Notes: generated by a model from the sequence alone, not told the origin. DNA of 64,000 bases from Lepus europaeus (GCF_033115175.1 NC_084845.1:2730501-2794500), one strand, 5' to 3'; positions 43,017 to 54,953 are shown, counted from the stretch's first letter. Numbers and translations are program-made.

Positions 43017-43313
43017 TTAAAAAAAATTATTTATTTGAAAGAGTAACACCGAGAGAAGAGGCAGAGAGGTCTCTCCACAGGTTCACTCCCCAATTGGCTG
43101 CAAAGGCTGCAGCTGCACCAATCCAGGAGCTTCTTCTGGGTCTCCCATGCAGATTCAGGGGCCCAAGGACTTGGGCCATTTTCCACTGCTTTCCCAGGCC
43201 ACAGCAGAGAACTAGTTCAGAAGTGGAGCAGCTGGGACTCAAAATGGTGCCAACATGGGATGCTGCCACTGCAGGCGGCAGTTTTACCTGCTACACCACA
43301 GCACTGGCCCCAT
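43017..43313 (-). mobile_element. C-type SINE, subfamily A
   Basis: Antisense copy from 'aaattatttatttgaaagag' to 'ctacaccacagcactggccc', interrupting the L1. Confidence 0.9.
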
Positions 43314-44190
43314 GTATTTTGACTTTGACTGCCTGTTCTATGTTCTTATCCAAGACTTCTTTGCCCATTCCAATGTCTTGCAGTGTTTCCCCTATGTTTT
43401 CCTCTAGTAGCTTGATGGTTTCAGGTCTTAGATTTAGATCTCTGATCCATTGTGAGTTGACATTTGCATAGGGAGTAAGGTAGGGAGGGCTCTTGTTTCA
43501 TACTTCTGCATGTGGAGATCCAATTGTACCAACACCATTTGTTGAAGAGACTCCTTTCTCCAGGGAGTGAGTTCAGCTCACTTGTCAATTACTCAGTTGT
43601 TGATGTTTGGATTAATTCCTGGGGTTTTTAATCTGTTCCAATGGTACAAATGTCTATATTTGTGCCAGTAACAAGTTCTGATTACATCTGCCCTATAATA
43701 TGCTTTGAAATCTAGTAATGTGATACCTCCAGTTTCATTGTTATTGTTTTAAAGTGCTTTAGCTATTTAGAGTCTTTGGTGTTTCCGTATGAACTCTAGG
43801 ATAGTTTTTTGTAGATATGAGGAATGTCATTGGTGTCTTGATTGGTATTGCATTGAACCTGTAAATTGCTTTGGGCAGTGTGGACATTTTGATAACATTA
43901 ATTCTTACCTATAAACATGGGAGATTTTTCCATTCTTTACCTTCCATTTCTTTCATTAATGTTTTTCAGTTTTAATTGCTAAGATTTTTTGTGTCCTTGG
44001 TTAGTTTATCCCAAGGGATTTAATTTAATTTTTGGTAGCTATTCGGAATTGGATTGATTGTAGAAGTTTTCTCAGCTGTGGCATTGTTCTGTATATACAA
44101 AGGCTGTTGATTTTTATGTGTGTATTAGATACCCTGCAACTTTTTGACAAATCTCATACATTCCAGTAGTCTTTGTGGAATCTCTTGAGG

Positions 44191-44213
44191 GGTGTGTGTG
44201 TGTGTGTGTGTAT
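44191..44213. repeat. (GT)n microsatellite
   Basis: About 11 GT units within antisense L1. Confidence 0.93.
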
Positions 44214-45784
44214 AAAAATAAATTTTCATGTCCTCTGCAAGCAGGGGTAATTTGACCTCCTCCTCTGCAATTTGTATCCCTCTAATTTCTTTTTCTTGCC
44301 TAATGGCTCTGGCTAAAACTTCCAGAACTATATTGAATAGTAATGGTGCAAATGGGAGTTCGTGTCTGGTTCTGGGTCATTCAATACGATGCTGGCTGTG
44401 GATTTGTCATATTGCCTTGATTGTGTTGCAAAATGTTCTTCTGTACCCAATTTGCCTAAGGTTTTTTAATGATGAAAGGAATTTGCATTTTTATCAAATG
44501 CTTTTTCTGCATTTATTGAGATAACATATGGATTTTATTCTCCAATTTATTGTGTTGTATCAGATTTATTGACTTGTATATATTGAACCAACCCTGCACA
44601 GCAGGGATAAATCCCACTTGGTCCTGGTTTCTGATGTGTTGTTGGATTCGATTAACTAGTATTTTTGTTGGGTTTTACATCAATGTTCCTCAGGGATATT
44701 GGTCTCTAGTTCTGATTCTTTGTTGTATCTTTTTCTGGTTTGGGAATTCAGGTGATATTGGCCTCATAAAAGGAGTTTGGGAGGATGCCCTCTCTTGAAA
44801 TTGTTTTTGAATAGTTTTAGAAGGATTGGGACTAGTTGATATTGAAAAATTTGGTAGCATTCAACATTGAAGTCATCTAGTCCTGGATTTTTCTTTGTTG
44901 GCAGGGTCTTTATTATTGACACAACCTCCATCTTGGTTATTGATCTGTTTAGGTTTTCTGTGTCTTTGTGTCACAATTTTGATAAGTTGTATGTGTCCAG
45001 AACCTATCCATTTCTTGTAGATTTTCCAATTTGTTGGCATATAGCTATTTATAGTAATTCTTGATCATTTTTTCTGTGGTAGCTGTTGTAACATGTCCTT
45101 TTCATCTCTTTTAGTAATTTGAGTCTTTTTTTTGATTAGTTGGGCTAGCGGTTTATCAATTTTATTTTTTCAGAAAATAAGCTCTACATTTTACTGATCT
45201 ATTTCATTTCAATTTTGTTCTCATTTTTCTTTCCTCCTAATTTTGAATTTGGATTGTTCTTGTTTTCCTATGTTCTTGAAATACATTGTTAGATCATTTA
45301 TTTTGATGTATTTCCAATTTCTTGACTTACTCACTAATTGCTATCAACTTTGCTCTTAACATTGCTTTTGCTGTATACCGTAGGTTTTGCTGAGCTGTAT
45401 TTTCATCTTCATTCATTTCTAGGAATTTTTCTCTAATTTCTTCTGTGGCCCACTGTTCATTCAGGAGCATGTTCAGTCCCCCTGTGCTCACATGTGATAT
45501 TGCTGGAGTTGATATTGCTGCTTCCCATCTTCATTCCATTGTGGCTGGAAAAGATACCTGGTACAATTCCAGTGTTTGATTTTTGAGACTAGCTTCATTC
45601 ATAGCCTAGAGAAAGTGCCATGTACTAATGAAAAGTATATTCTGCCACTGTGAGATGAAATATCTGTAGATAACAATTAGATCCATGTAGTCAATACTGT
45701 AAATCGGCTCCGTTTCTAAACTTTCTGTCTAGTTGGTCTGTCCATTGACAGTGGGCGTTACTCTCCCTTAAGATCCATTAACAT

Positions 45785-46113
45785 GCACTGGCGCGACAGC
45801 TCACTAGGCTAATCCTCCACCTATGGCACCAGCACCCCGGGTTCTAGTCCCGGTTGGGGCCCCGGGTTCTAGTCCTGATTGCTCCCCTTCCAGTCCAGCT
45901 CTCTGCTGTGGCCCAGGAAGGCAGTGCTTGGGCCACAAGTGCTTGGGCCCTGCACCCGCATGGGAGACCAGGAGGAAGCACCTGGCTCCTGGCTTCAGAT
46001 CGGCACAGCTCCTGCCGTAGCGTCCATTTGGGGGATGAACCAATGGAAGGAAGACCTTTCTCTCTCTCTCTCTCCCTCTCACTGTCTAACTCTGCCTGTC
46101 CAAAAAAAAAAAA
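45785..46113 (+). mobile_element. C-type SINE, subfamily B, upstream of NLRP9
   Basis: Sense copy from 'cactggcgcgacagctcac' to a run of 13 A. It has an internal duplication of 'ccccgggttctagtcc'. It ends 198 bases before the NLRP9 ATG. Confidence 0.92.
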
Positions 46114-46311
46114 AAGTTGGGAGAAGCTGCTTCCCTGTACGAAGCTGGACGGGAATGCTGGAAGTGGGAAACACGCAGTATTGTGCATTTGTGAGTCTGA
46201 CGCAAGTGAGACTCAACTCTCGGTCTCGTCCTCCCCCAGGTGTCACTCACTCCTCGTTGTTGAAGATTTTCTTTCCTCTGGAGAACTCGGAGCTCACAGT
46301 TCTGGGACAAG
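46114..46311 (+). promoter_or_regulatory. NLRP9: NLRP9 5' leader / proximal promoter region
   Basis: The only single-copy-looking sequence between the SINE poly(A) and the start codon. It has no clear TATA box. A pyrimidine-rich run ending CCCCCAG at 46239 could serve as acceptor from an upstream leader exon, or the region may hold the transcription start. A CAGGTG E-box overlaps that site; E-boxes are bound by oocyte factors such as FIGLA, but no binding is shown here. Confidence 0.45.
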
Positions 46312-46591
46312 ATGGCTGATTCTTACTTTTCTGACTTTGGCTTGTTGTGGTACCTGGAAGAACTCAGAAGGGAAGAGTTCTGGAAATTTAAGGAGCTCCT
46401 CAAGCAAGAACCTCTGAAATTCAAGCTCAAGCCAATCCCCTGGGCTGAGATCAAGAAGGCCACCAAGGAAGACCTGGCGAAGCTGTTGGAGAAGAACTAC
46501 CCTGGGCAACAGGCCTGGGAGGTGACCCTGAGCCTCTTCCTGCAGATCAACCGGAAAGATCTCTGGTCAAAGGCCAAGGAAGAGATGAGAA
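46312..46591 (+). CDS. NLRP9: NLRP9 exon 1, pyrin domain
   Basis: It encodes 93 codons plus one base. The ATG follows 'tctgggacaag' and matches the family start. The peptide [18 protein letters not shown] then [30 protein letters not shown] and [10 protein letters not shown] follows human NLRP9 almost residue for residue and identifies it against NLRP4 and the other cluster members. The pyrin domain is a six-helix death-fold module that in inflammasome NLRPs recruits ASC; recruitment by NLRP9 pyrin has been questioned structurally. The exon ends ATGAGAA/GTGAGT at 46591/46592, phase 1. The frame is intact. NLRP9 is known for oocyte and early-embryo expression, and mouse Nlrp9b for a role in intestinal antiviral inflammasome signalling with DHX9. 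Confidence 0.95.
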
Positions 46592-47975
46592 GTGAGTTCA
46601 GGGGGAAAGGGCTGGGACTGCGAGTACGGTTGGTTTGCTGTTGCCACCTGCTCACGAAGGTGGCGTGCTTGTTGAATGAGCGGCATCCGACAAAGGGTAG
46701 AAGAGTGGGAAGTTGGTGCTGGTCACAGACTGCGGTGAGGGGGGACATCTAAGGCTCCCCCTCCCTTATGCTGCCCCATGCTGAGTTTCTGGAAGTTGGT
46801 GTCTGATCACCAGGTCTGCCGAGATGGAGTTCTAGCATGGTGTCTTGCCATCCCTTTGACCAGCCGTGCACAAGGGCCTACGCAGGATCCTGAGGTTAGG
46901 AGATAATGAGAGAGTTTGTTGTGAAGTCAGCCAGTCTCTGGGGCCTCCGTCACCCACAGGTGTCTCCTTGACTGTGACAGCCACAGAGTCTCCTTGATGT
47001 GGTTCTTTGTCCCGGGCTGTCACTGGCTTGCAGGCAGGGTCAATCTTCTCTGCCATGGGACTGCACGGTATTGGGGGATAGTTTTGGTTGTCATGATAAA
47101 GAGCAGTGCCGCTGCTGTCTTGGGGGTAGAGGCCAGGGGTGCCTCTCTACGTCCAGGACAAGCCCCACAACAAAGAATTGTCCAGCCCCACGTGTCAATC
47201 GTGCCCTCACTCGGTCACACTGCTTTGTCACCTAAGACGCACAGACCCACACACTCGGTCACACTGGGAGAATCTTGTGATGGCCGCGGTTGACATTGCC
47301 AAGAAGCTCGTAATTGAGCATAGCTCACAGACGTGGGAATGACAAACACAAATGCAGACACAGTTATGGCTCTGAGAAAGAGTGCAGGTACAGCTCTCTG
47401 GGTAACAAGGGGACCAGAAGTCTAGTTTGAACCAGCTTAGTGAGGCAGAGAACCTGAGCCAGCCAAGCTCCAGGTAGGCTTGCTGGACAGTGGGCTTGGC
47501 GGAGAGCAGCCCACAGGAGCTAGGTCCCCACAGGCTGGGGCACTGGCCTCGGCAGCACCACCTGTGTGTGTTGCTGGCCACTGCTTGACATGATGTGACA
47601 GGCTGCTGGCTGAAGTCCAGGCAACGTTCTGTCAGCTACGCACACCTGGGATGGATAAGATGTTCAGAAGGTTACTTGCTCAACATCTCTTGCCTCGGCA
47701 TCCCCCAGGCTGGGAAAGGAGGAGAGGAAGTGGGATCAGGGTCCTGCCAGGTGGGAAAATTCTAGAAAACAATGAGGTAGAATGGGGGTCCTGGGCGACA
47801 CATTGATGTCGCCTGGGGTAGGTGAGAGGAGTGTGCTGTTGATACCCGGGCACTGAACAGTGTTGAGCAGGGATGTCGGGGTACGTGAACCCAGTGGCAG
47901 TTGGCTCAATGAGGGGACCCGGAGGGAGACTCGGGCTCCCTCGGAGCATTTGTTCTTGGATTTCTTTTTTTTTTT

Positions 47976-48255
47976 TTTAAGATTTATTTGAAAGAGTTAC
48001 AGAGAGGAGAAGCACAGAGAGAGAGGTCTTCCATCTGCTGGGTCACTCTCCAGATGGCCGCAACGGCCGGAGCTGCACCGATCCAAAACCAGGAGCTTCT
48101 TCTAGGTCTCCCATGTGGGTGCAGGTGCCCAAGGACTTGAGCCATCTTCCACTGCTGGATCAGAAGTGGAGCAGCCGGGTCTCAAGCCAGCGCCCATGTG
48201 GGATGTCGGCACTTCAGGCCAGGGTGTTAACCTGCTGTGCCACAGCGCTGACCCC
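47976..48255 (-). mobile_element. C-type SINE, subfamily A
   Basis: Antisense copy from poly(T) 'taagatttatttgaaagag' to 'gtgccacagcgctgacccc', with a small internal deletion after 'ccttccactgct'. Confidence 0.9.
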
Positions 48256-48679
48256 TGTTCTGGATTTTCAACAATGACGTGTCCCGGATGTTGTTGTCTG
48301 CATGAAGCTGGTGTCAGGGTGGCGGTGTAGGGCTCATGCGCACAATGTTGATGGGTAAGGCCTGATAATGGTACCTTCTGCTTGTCCTCAGTCTGTTGGC
48401 TAGGACTCGGTCACACCACGACTCCTAACAACAAGGAAGGATGGGATTGGACGTGCAATTTTCCATCTGGAGCAGTCAGGTGAAAGGCATGAGAATATGC
48501 ATCGAGCCTTGACCCAATGTGCCATGGACGAGGGACAGATGACTTTTAGAGCATACAGCATGTGTTTGCAATCCTTCAGTTCTGTGCTGAGAAGGGTAGC
48601 AGGATAAGTACCGGAGAGTCACTTAAGGCAGCTTGGTGAGTCTCGGCATAGCCAAATCTGACCTTTAGAAAAAGCTGTA

Positions 48680-48992
48680 ACGGGAACCAGCACTGTGGTA
48701 CAGCAAGTTAAAGCCACAACCTGCAGCACTGGCATCCTATGTGAATGCCAATCAAGCTCCCTGCTAATGCTCCTGGGAAACCAGCAGAGGATGGCCCAAG
48801 TCCTTGGGCTCCTGAACCTACATGGAAGACCCAGAAGAAGCTCCTGGCTTTGGCTTGGCCTCAGCCCAGTCATTGCAGCCATTTGGGGAGTGAACCAGCA
48901 GATGCAATCAATCAATCTGTGTGTATGTGTGTTTTTCTCTCCCCTCACCACCCCAACCCCCAAGTCTGCCTTTCAAACCCTTTTTAAAGAAA
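48680..48992 (+). mobile_element. C-type SINE, subfamily A, diverged
   Basis: Sense copy from 'gaaccagcactgtggtacag' to 'ctgcctttcaaacccttttt'. Confidence 0.82.
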
Positions 48993-49000
48993 TAACTAAT

Positions 49001-49251
49001 GGGGCTGGCACCTGGCGCATTAGGTTAATCCTCTGCCTGTGGCGCTGGCATCTCATATGGTCGCCGGTTCTGTCCCGGTTGCTTCTCTTCCAGTCCAGCT
49101 CTCTGCTGTGGGAAGGCAGTGGATGATGGCCCAAGTGCTCAGTCCCCTGCACCTGTGTGGGAGACCAGGAGGAAGAACCTGGCTCCTGGCTTCGGATCAG
49201 TACAAGTCCAACCTTTGCGGCCATCTGGGGAGTGAACCTACAGAAGGAAGA

Positions 49252-49284
<33 letters not shown>

Positions 49285-49300
49285 CTCTGTAAAATAAAAT
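49001..49300 (+). mobile_element. C-type SINE, A/B intermediate
   Basis: Sense copy from 'ggggctggcacctggcgcat' to 'gtaactctgtaaaataaaatc', then interrupted. Its head resembles subfamily B ('ggttaatcctctgcctgtgg') and its tail subfamily A. Confidence 0.85.
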
Positions 49301-49307
49301 CTTTTTT

Positions 49308-49631
49308 TTTTTGACAGGCAGAGTGGACAGTCAGAGAGAGAGAAAGGTCTTCCTTTTGCCGTTGGTTCACCCTCCAATGGCCGCTGTGGTAGGCGCACTG
49401 CGGCCGGTGCACCACGCTGATCCGAAGCCAGGAGCCAGGTGCTTCTCCTGGTCTCCCATGGGGTGCAGGGCCCAAGGACTTGGGCCATCCTCCACTGCAC
49501 TCCCTGGCCACAGCAGAGAGCTGGCCTGGAAGAGGGGCAACTGGGACAGGATCGGTGCCCCGACCGGGACTAGAACCCGGTGTGCCGACGCCGCAAGGCG
49601 GAGGATTAGCCTAGTGAGCCGCGGCGCCGGC
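49308..49631 (-). mobile_element. C-type SINE, subfamily B, nested in SINE tail
   Basis: Antisense young-looking copy. TAAAATAAAATCTTTTTT is present on both sides (about 49290 and 49632), giving its target duplication. Confidence 0.93.
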
Positions 49632-50606
49632 TAAAATAAAATCTTTTTTTAAAGGAAATAACTTACATTCCTAGGGAGTAACCTAGAAACAGGAATGGGC
49701 CTGAGCTCCTCTGAGCCTCTTCCTCATTAGACGTTTCCCAAATTGCTAAGGACATGGTCAAGTGCCCGCTTCCACGGCAAGTCCCTGCTTTGGAGGGAAG
49801 TCGAGGCAGCAGTCGGCCATGCCCTCTGTTCGGAGGGTGAATCCTGAGACCGGACACTGGAGGAGGTTCAATACGAGAATAGGGACATTTTCAGGCAACT
49901 CACGTAGAGAATGACAGACGGGGTGGGTGGGTGATCTGGTCAGAAGCTGCACAAGAGGCTTCAACCCGGGGTGCAGATGGGCAAAGACGTCACACAGGGA
50001 AGAAGCCGGAGCGCCTTCTCACCGTCGCCTGACGTAGGCTTCCACAGATGCTCTCTCACACCCTGGCCTGCACTCACAGTGGCGGCATTGACACTCCTCG
50101 GTCTGGGGCTGGAGTCAGACCAGCAGTTAGGGGTGGGTGTTGGAGGTAGAGGTCAGAACGGAGGAGCGAGGCTCATCCTGCTTGTCCCCCAAGTGCCTGG
50201 CTCATTCTTTCTGGAAGATGTCTTCAGATTCTTGTTACAGTGTGCCCTGTACTTCGGCATGTCTCGGCTCATCTACTGAGGTGTGAACTTCTTCACTGCA
50301 GGCTAGGATCCTGGTCTCCATCTAATTTTTGACTTCGTCTACTTCGTCGCCTTCATCGTGGAAGTCTTGCAGTAAAGATGGGTTAAAGGGATGTGGTTTA
50401 GGGCTATGCTTCTGGAGTTCAGTACAGTCAGAGTATTGGTAATAAACTAGACCTCAAGGATTCCGGTCAGATACAGGATAGACACTCGCCTGACCCTACC
50501 ATTTCTTAATCAGTCTGAACCTCGAGTCCCATAGACTGTCCCGATGCTTTTTGTGTGAGGTGGGACTGGAGTTGGCTCTGTGGCTTGTAGAAAAGATACT
50601 GTGTGT

Positions 50607-50915
50607 TGGCTGGCTCCGTGGCTTAACAGGCTAATCCTGTTCTAGTCCCGGTCGGGGCGCCGGATTCTATCCTGGTTGCCCCTCTTCCAGGCCAGCTCTC
50701 TGCTATGGCCCGGGAAGGCAGTGGAGGATGGCCCAAGTGCTTGGGCCCTGCACCCTGTGGGAGACCAGGAGAAGCACCTGCCTCCTGGCTTCAATCAGCA
50801 AGATGCACCAGTCACAGCAGCCATTGGAGGGTGAACCAATGGCAAAAAGGAAGACCTTTCTCTCTGTCTCTCTCTCTCTCTCACTATCCACTCTGCCTGT
50901 CAAAAAAAAAAAAAA
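50607..50915 (+). mobile_element. C-type SINE, subfamily B
   Basis: Sense copy from 'ttggctggctccgtggctta' to a poly(A) run of 13, about 300 bp before NLRP9 exon 2. ACTGTGTG flanks both ends as a short duplication. Confidence 0.92.
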
Positions 50916-51216
50916 CACTGTGTGAGGTCAACAGTGACACTGTCCCCCCGATGGTGTTCATGGGTCTCCGCTGGGGAGTACCATCCCCCACCTCTTGCAC
51001 TTGGAATGCAATGCCCGGTTATTCACCCTTGCCTTCGTCTCTAGCTCTGAGTTAGGTTTACAGGTTTGTTCCTGTACTCCCAGGGACAGGGTTTCGTCAG
51101 ATTCTGCTCCAAACTTACCTAGAGATGTAGATGGGCAACGTCACAGAAGTTGTACGAAGTGTGTAAGTTGTTCTGTGCAGTACAAAACAATGAGTGCGTT
51201 TCTACCTGTCTTCCAG

Positions 51217-52768
51217 TTAACTCGGGTAAATTAAGCCCGTACAGAAAGCACATGAAGGAAAAATTTCATCTCATCTGGGAGAGAGAGACCTGTCTCCAAG
51301 TCCCTGAGCACTTCTACAAAGAAACGGTGTGCAACGAGTACATATCACTGCATGTTGCGTACAAGGTCGGCCCACTCACTGTGATACTGAGCGGCCCCGA
51401 AGGCAGTGGCAAGACGACGCTTCTGAGAAGGCTGATGCTGGACTGGGCGAACGGGAACTTCTGGAGGGACAGGTTCACCTTTGTGTTCTTCTTCAGCGTC
51501 TATGAGCTGAACGGCGTCGCAGAAACGAGCCTGGCGGAGCTCATCTCCAGAGACTGGCCCGCGTCGGAGGAGGTGCTCGAAGATGTCTTTGCCCAGCCTG
51601 TGAAGATCCTGTTCATCATGGACGGCTTTGAGGAGCTGAAATTCGACTTGGAACAGAAGACCGACTTGTGCGGTGACTGGAGGCAACGGAAGCCAACACA
51701 GGTTATCCTGAGCAGTTTGCTGCAGAAAGCAATGCTTCCAGAATGTTCTTTGCTGCTTGGATACGGCAAGCTGAGTATCAGAAAATATTGTTCCTTCTTG
51801 GAAAATCCAACGAACCTAAGACTCAAAGGGTTCTCTGAACAGCAAAGGAAATTGTATTTCTCCCACTTCTTCCGTGAGAAAAAAGAAGCCTTGAAGGCCC
51901 TCAGTTTTGTGAGAGACATCCCATCGCTGTTCGCCTTGTGTGAGAACCCTCTGATCTCCTGGCTGCTCTGTACGTGTATGAAGTGGCAGCAAGAGAGAGG
52001 GGAGCGACTTCACGTCGTCTTCGAAAACACCACTTCTCTGCACGCGTTCTTCCTAACAAGTGCGTTCAGAGTAGGGAGAGAGAACTGTGCCCCCCTGCAG
52101 AACAGGGCGCAGATGAAAAGCTTGTGTACCTTGGCCGCGGAGGGGATATGGACTCAGACCTATGTATTCTCCCACGCGGATCTCAGGAGGCACGGGGTAT
52201 CTGAATCTGACGTCGTGATGTGGCTGGACGTGAGGTTTCTCCGGCCACGAGGCGATGGCTTCGTCTTCAACCATACGCCCTTGCAGGAGTTCTGTGCTGC
52301 CTTGTTCTACTTCCTCGGACAGCCCGGAGACCAGCTGAACCCAGCCATTGGAAGCATAGCGCAGCTGGTCACGGCGATTATGGGGCAGCTCCCCAGCCGC
52401 TTGTACCGGATGGGGATATTCCTCTTTGGAATCTGTAGCAGCAGAATCACTAGCATGCTGGGCACATGGTTTGGCGTGCTGCTGTCTGAAGAGATAAAGC
52501 CCCAAATCTCCCAGTGCCTTCAGAGCCTAAGCAAGGGCGAGCCTGGTGAGGTGGTGAATTTCCAGAACTTGAGCTCCGCCCTGTTTGAGATCCAGGAGAG
52601 GGAATTCGTCGCCCACGTGATGGATTTCTTTGAAGAAATCTTCATTTACATTGACAGCCTCGAAAAACTGGCGATATCGTCCTTCTGCCTGAAAAACTGC
52701 CAGAACATGAAGAAACTGCACCTGTGTGTGGATGACGACTTCCCAGGGGACTCGGGCGCTCTCCCAGA
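51217..52768 (+). CDS. NLRP9: NLRP9 exon 2, NACHT and linker domains
   Basis: A 1,552-bp exon encoding about residues 94-611. The split codon joins A to TT and reads MRINSGKLSPYRKHMKE; human has MRNKLNPYRKHMKE, so rabbit has a few extra residues at the junction. NACHT motifs: Walker A GPEGSGKTTLL (G153 to K159, T160), then WANGNFWRDRFTFVFF, Walker B ILFIMDGFEEL (D229), sensor-like LSSLLQKAMLPE, and LAAEGIWTQTYVFS in the winged-helix region, followed by PLQEFCAALFYFL. The ATP-binding and oligomerisation module appears complete. The frame is open throughout. Acceptor is ctgtcttccag, donor CCAGA/GTGAGT at 52768/52769, leaving two bases for the next exon. Compared with human NLRP9 the length is nearly equal. 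Confidence 0.96.
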
Positions 52769-53999
52769 GTGAGTCCGCGCGCGCGCGCAGGCCTCTGCCC
52801 TCGGGGTTCGCGTTCGTGTCCGTCCTTCACTTTCCTGCTGTAGTCGGGGCTTCCCCGGGGCTTCCCGTTGAGGGCTATGTGGCCGTGAGCAGCAGGTTCT
52901 GGGTGCCTTTCCCCATCTGTATAAAGAAAAGGCTTTTACTTGATGAGATCAATGTCAGGTTTAAAGTCACGTAGCTTTTATTATGACTGCTGCTTCCGCT
53001 CCTCTGCTTCACCTCTGGGTGCCTGGGACACCTGTGGCTGTGGGTTGTGCCTGTGTCCCTGCTGCCTACGCTGGGTTCAGGTTACCAGCTGGCACTTCAG
53101 CTCTCAATTGTCCGGCACCTGTCCTGATGCTGGGGTGCCGCTTCCTGTTCATGGAAGCATCACCAGATACCTCTCCTTGATCATATGAAAATAAGTCTCA
53201 CATAGCAGAAGAGAATAAGAGAGGGAGGAGATGTACAGTTTGGGACATGCTCAATCGGCATTGCTCCAAATGGTAGAGTTAGAAGCATGCCAGGGAATTC
53301 CAATTCAATCCCATCAAGGTGGCATGTACCAATGCCATCTCATTAGTCCAAGTGATCAATTTCAGTTCACAATTGATCACACTGATAGGTCTAAGAGTCA
53401 AAGGGAACACATAAACAAGACAAGTGTCTGCTGATACTAACTGATAGAATCAAACAGGGAGAGAACGATCCAACATGGGAAGTAGGATACACAGCAGACT
53501 CATAGAATGGCAGATGTTCTAAACAGCACTCTGGCCTCAGAATCAGCCCTTAAGGCATTTGAATCTGGCTGAAAAGCCCATGAGAGTATTTCAGGCATGG
53601 AAAGCCAAGACACTGTGGCAAAAAAAAAAAAACCTAAATGAAAGATCTCTGAGTGAGATCCCAGTGGAAAGAACGGGGCCATCAAAGAAGGAGGTACCTT
53701 TCTCTGAAGGGAAGAGAGAACTTCCACTTTGACTATGGGGGATGAATGAGGTGGAATAGCTTCTTCAGGGCCACATAGCCAACAAGCAGTTCAGCCATGA
53801 TTCCAATGCAGTTCCTCTTGCCTGGGGGTCCGTCTTCCTTAACACTACACCACGCTCACTGACTTCACCTGGCTGAACTCCTCCCCGTGCACGTGGGCGT
53901 TGGTCACCTCTGAGAGGTCTGGGGCATTGTCTGCCTGTCCTGAGGATGTTGCACATGGAACTTGGCCACTGGGGAGTCACGGGTTTTCTTTTCTCAAAG
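52769..53999 (+). other. NLRP9: NLRP9 intron 2
   Basis: 1,231 bp between GTGAGT and a T-rich tract ending CAAAG. It starts with a short alternating CG tract (gcgcgcgcgc) and contains a sense L1 3'-UTR piece. Confidence 0.92.
53165..53745 (+). mobile_element. L1 3'-UTR fragment, sense
   Basis: The reverse complement of this segment matches 60.4-60.91 kb and, in part, 58.18-58.53 kb (for example 'gatcccagtggaaagaacgg', 'caaagaaggaggtacctttc'). It lacks a poly(A) tail and duplication. Confidence 0.85.
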
Positions 54000-54161
54000 C
54001 CACAGTAAGAAGCTCGCCTACTGGAGGGACCTTTGCTCCGTGTTCAGCACCAGCAAGAAATTTGAGTTGTTAGATATGGACAACTGTAAGCTCGACGATG
54101 CTTCCTTGGCAATTCTTTGGAAAGCTCTGGCTCAGCCCACGTGCAAGATCCAAGCCTTGGC
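54000..54161 (+). CDS. NLRP9: NLRP9 exon 3, first leucine-rich-repeat exon
   Basis: 162 bp in phase 2-2, about 54 residues. KKLAYWRDLCSVF and LLDMDNCKLDDASLAILWKALAQPTCKI match human KLVYWRELCSMF and [27 protein letters not shown]. It encodes an LRR unit of the ribonuclease-inhibitor type. The donor is GC/GTAAGT at 54161/54162. The modular LRR exons of NLRPs are near multiples of 57 codons. Confidence 0.94.
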
Positions 54162-54953
54162 GTAAGTTTGATCTCAGCCTGCTCCCAGATCCTAGTAGTA
54201 GTAGTAGTATTTGGTTACAGATATCACATGTATAATGGCTGGCCAGTGTATTTGTGCAGAAAAATAGTCCACACAGCAAGCCTGAGACTGCTGTCCCCAG
54301 GAAGGGATGCTTGCCAGGCCGGCCCTTGAATGGTAGAGAAGAACTTGACTTTGGAGAGAATTCCTGCCACCCTAGCTGCACTAGGTTGGGCAAGTTTGGA
54401 ATTTGGGCACATACCAGGCAGAGGTACCACCGTGACTACTCCCAAGTTAAAGGCTTGGCCTCTGAGCCTCTGAGTTCTCCCAGCAGATGCTATGTCACAT
54501 GAGTTGCAGTTGGTGCTGGAGGAATCAGTCGAGTCCTGGTCACTCCACGGAGAGAGGCCCTTGGGAGCTTGTACCTGGTTTGCTCTGGGTTTGTTTTTCC
54601 CTGTGTGCCTTTCATGTGGTGTTAACTATGTGCGTGTCTGGTGTAAGTGAGGCCCTGTGCCAGATCGAAGAACACTGAGAGGTACAAGCATGGTTTACCC
54701 TGAACCCGAGGGATCTCGGGGTAATACAAGACCTGCCTGACCCACTCCCTTCGCGCTGCCTGTGGGTATGCAGGTGCGCCAACAAGCGGCTGTAAGCACC
54801 TGGATCCTTTCTGGTGTCTGAAGAGCTCAGTGGACAATAATTGGCCAGGAGTCGGCAGGATTCCAAAACCCATAAGCAGGAGAAGGGAAGAACGGAGTGG
54901 GTGGTGCTTTGTTTGGACCTCCTTGCTTGACTGCACTCCGTTGGCTTTTGCAG
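54162..54953 (+). other. NLRP9: NLRP9 intron 3
   Basis: 792 bp, GTAAGT to TTTTGCAG. A short (TAG)n run (gtagtagtagtag) is near 54,195. No large repeat was recognised. Confidence 0.92.

Larger units (their letters stand above)
34830..45780 (-). mobile_element. long antisense L1, interrupted by ERV3 and SINEs
   Basis: 3'-end sequence at 34.83-35.2 kb, then ORF2 C-terminal side at 35.2-36.1 kb. It resumes after ERV3 at 42.85 kb in the correct L1 order and runs through RT- and endonuclease-complement sequence to about 45.78 kb, where it is cut by a SINE. The L1 is older than ERV3. Confidence 0.85.
46592..51216 (+). other. NLRP9: NLRP9 intron 1
   Basis: GTGAGT donor to TTCCAG acceptor, 4,625 bp. 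It holds five SINE copies and otherwise no recognisable repeat at 46.6-47.97 kb or 49.65-50.6 kb. Short frames there show no domain. Confidence 0.9.

Noticed and set aside
45854-46417. 187-codon plus-strand frame overlapping NLRP9 exon 1
   Set aside because: It is in a different frame from the pyrin domain and begins in a SINE; a shadow frame.
52785-52796. Short alternating CG tract after NLRP9 exon 2 as Z-DNA element
   Set aside because: Only about five CG dinucleotides; too short to argue for a role.
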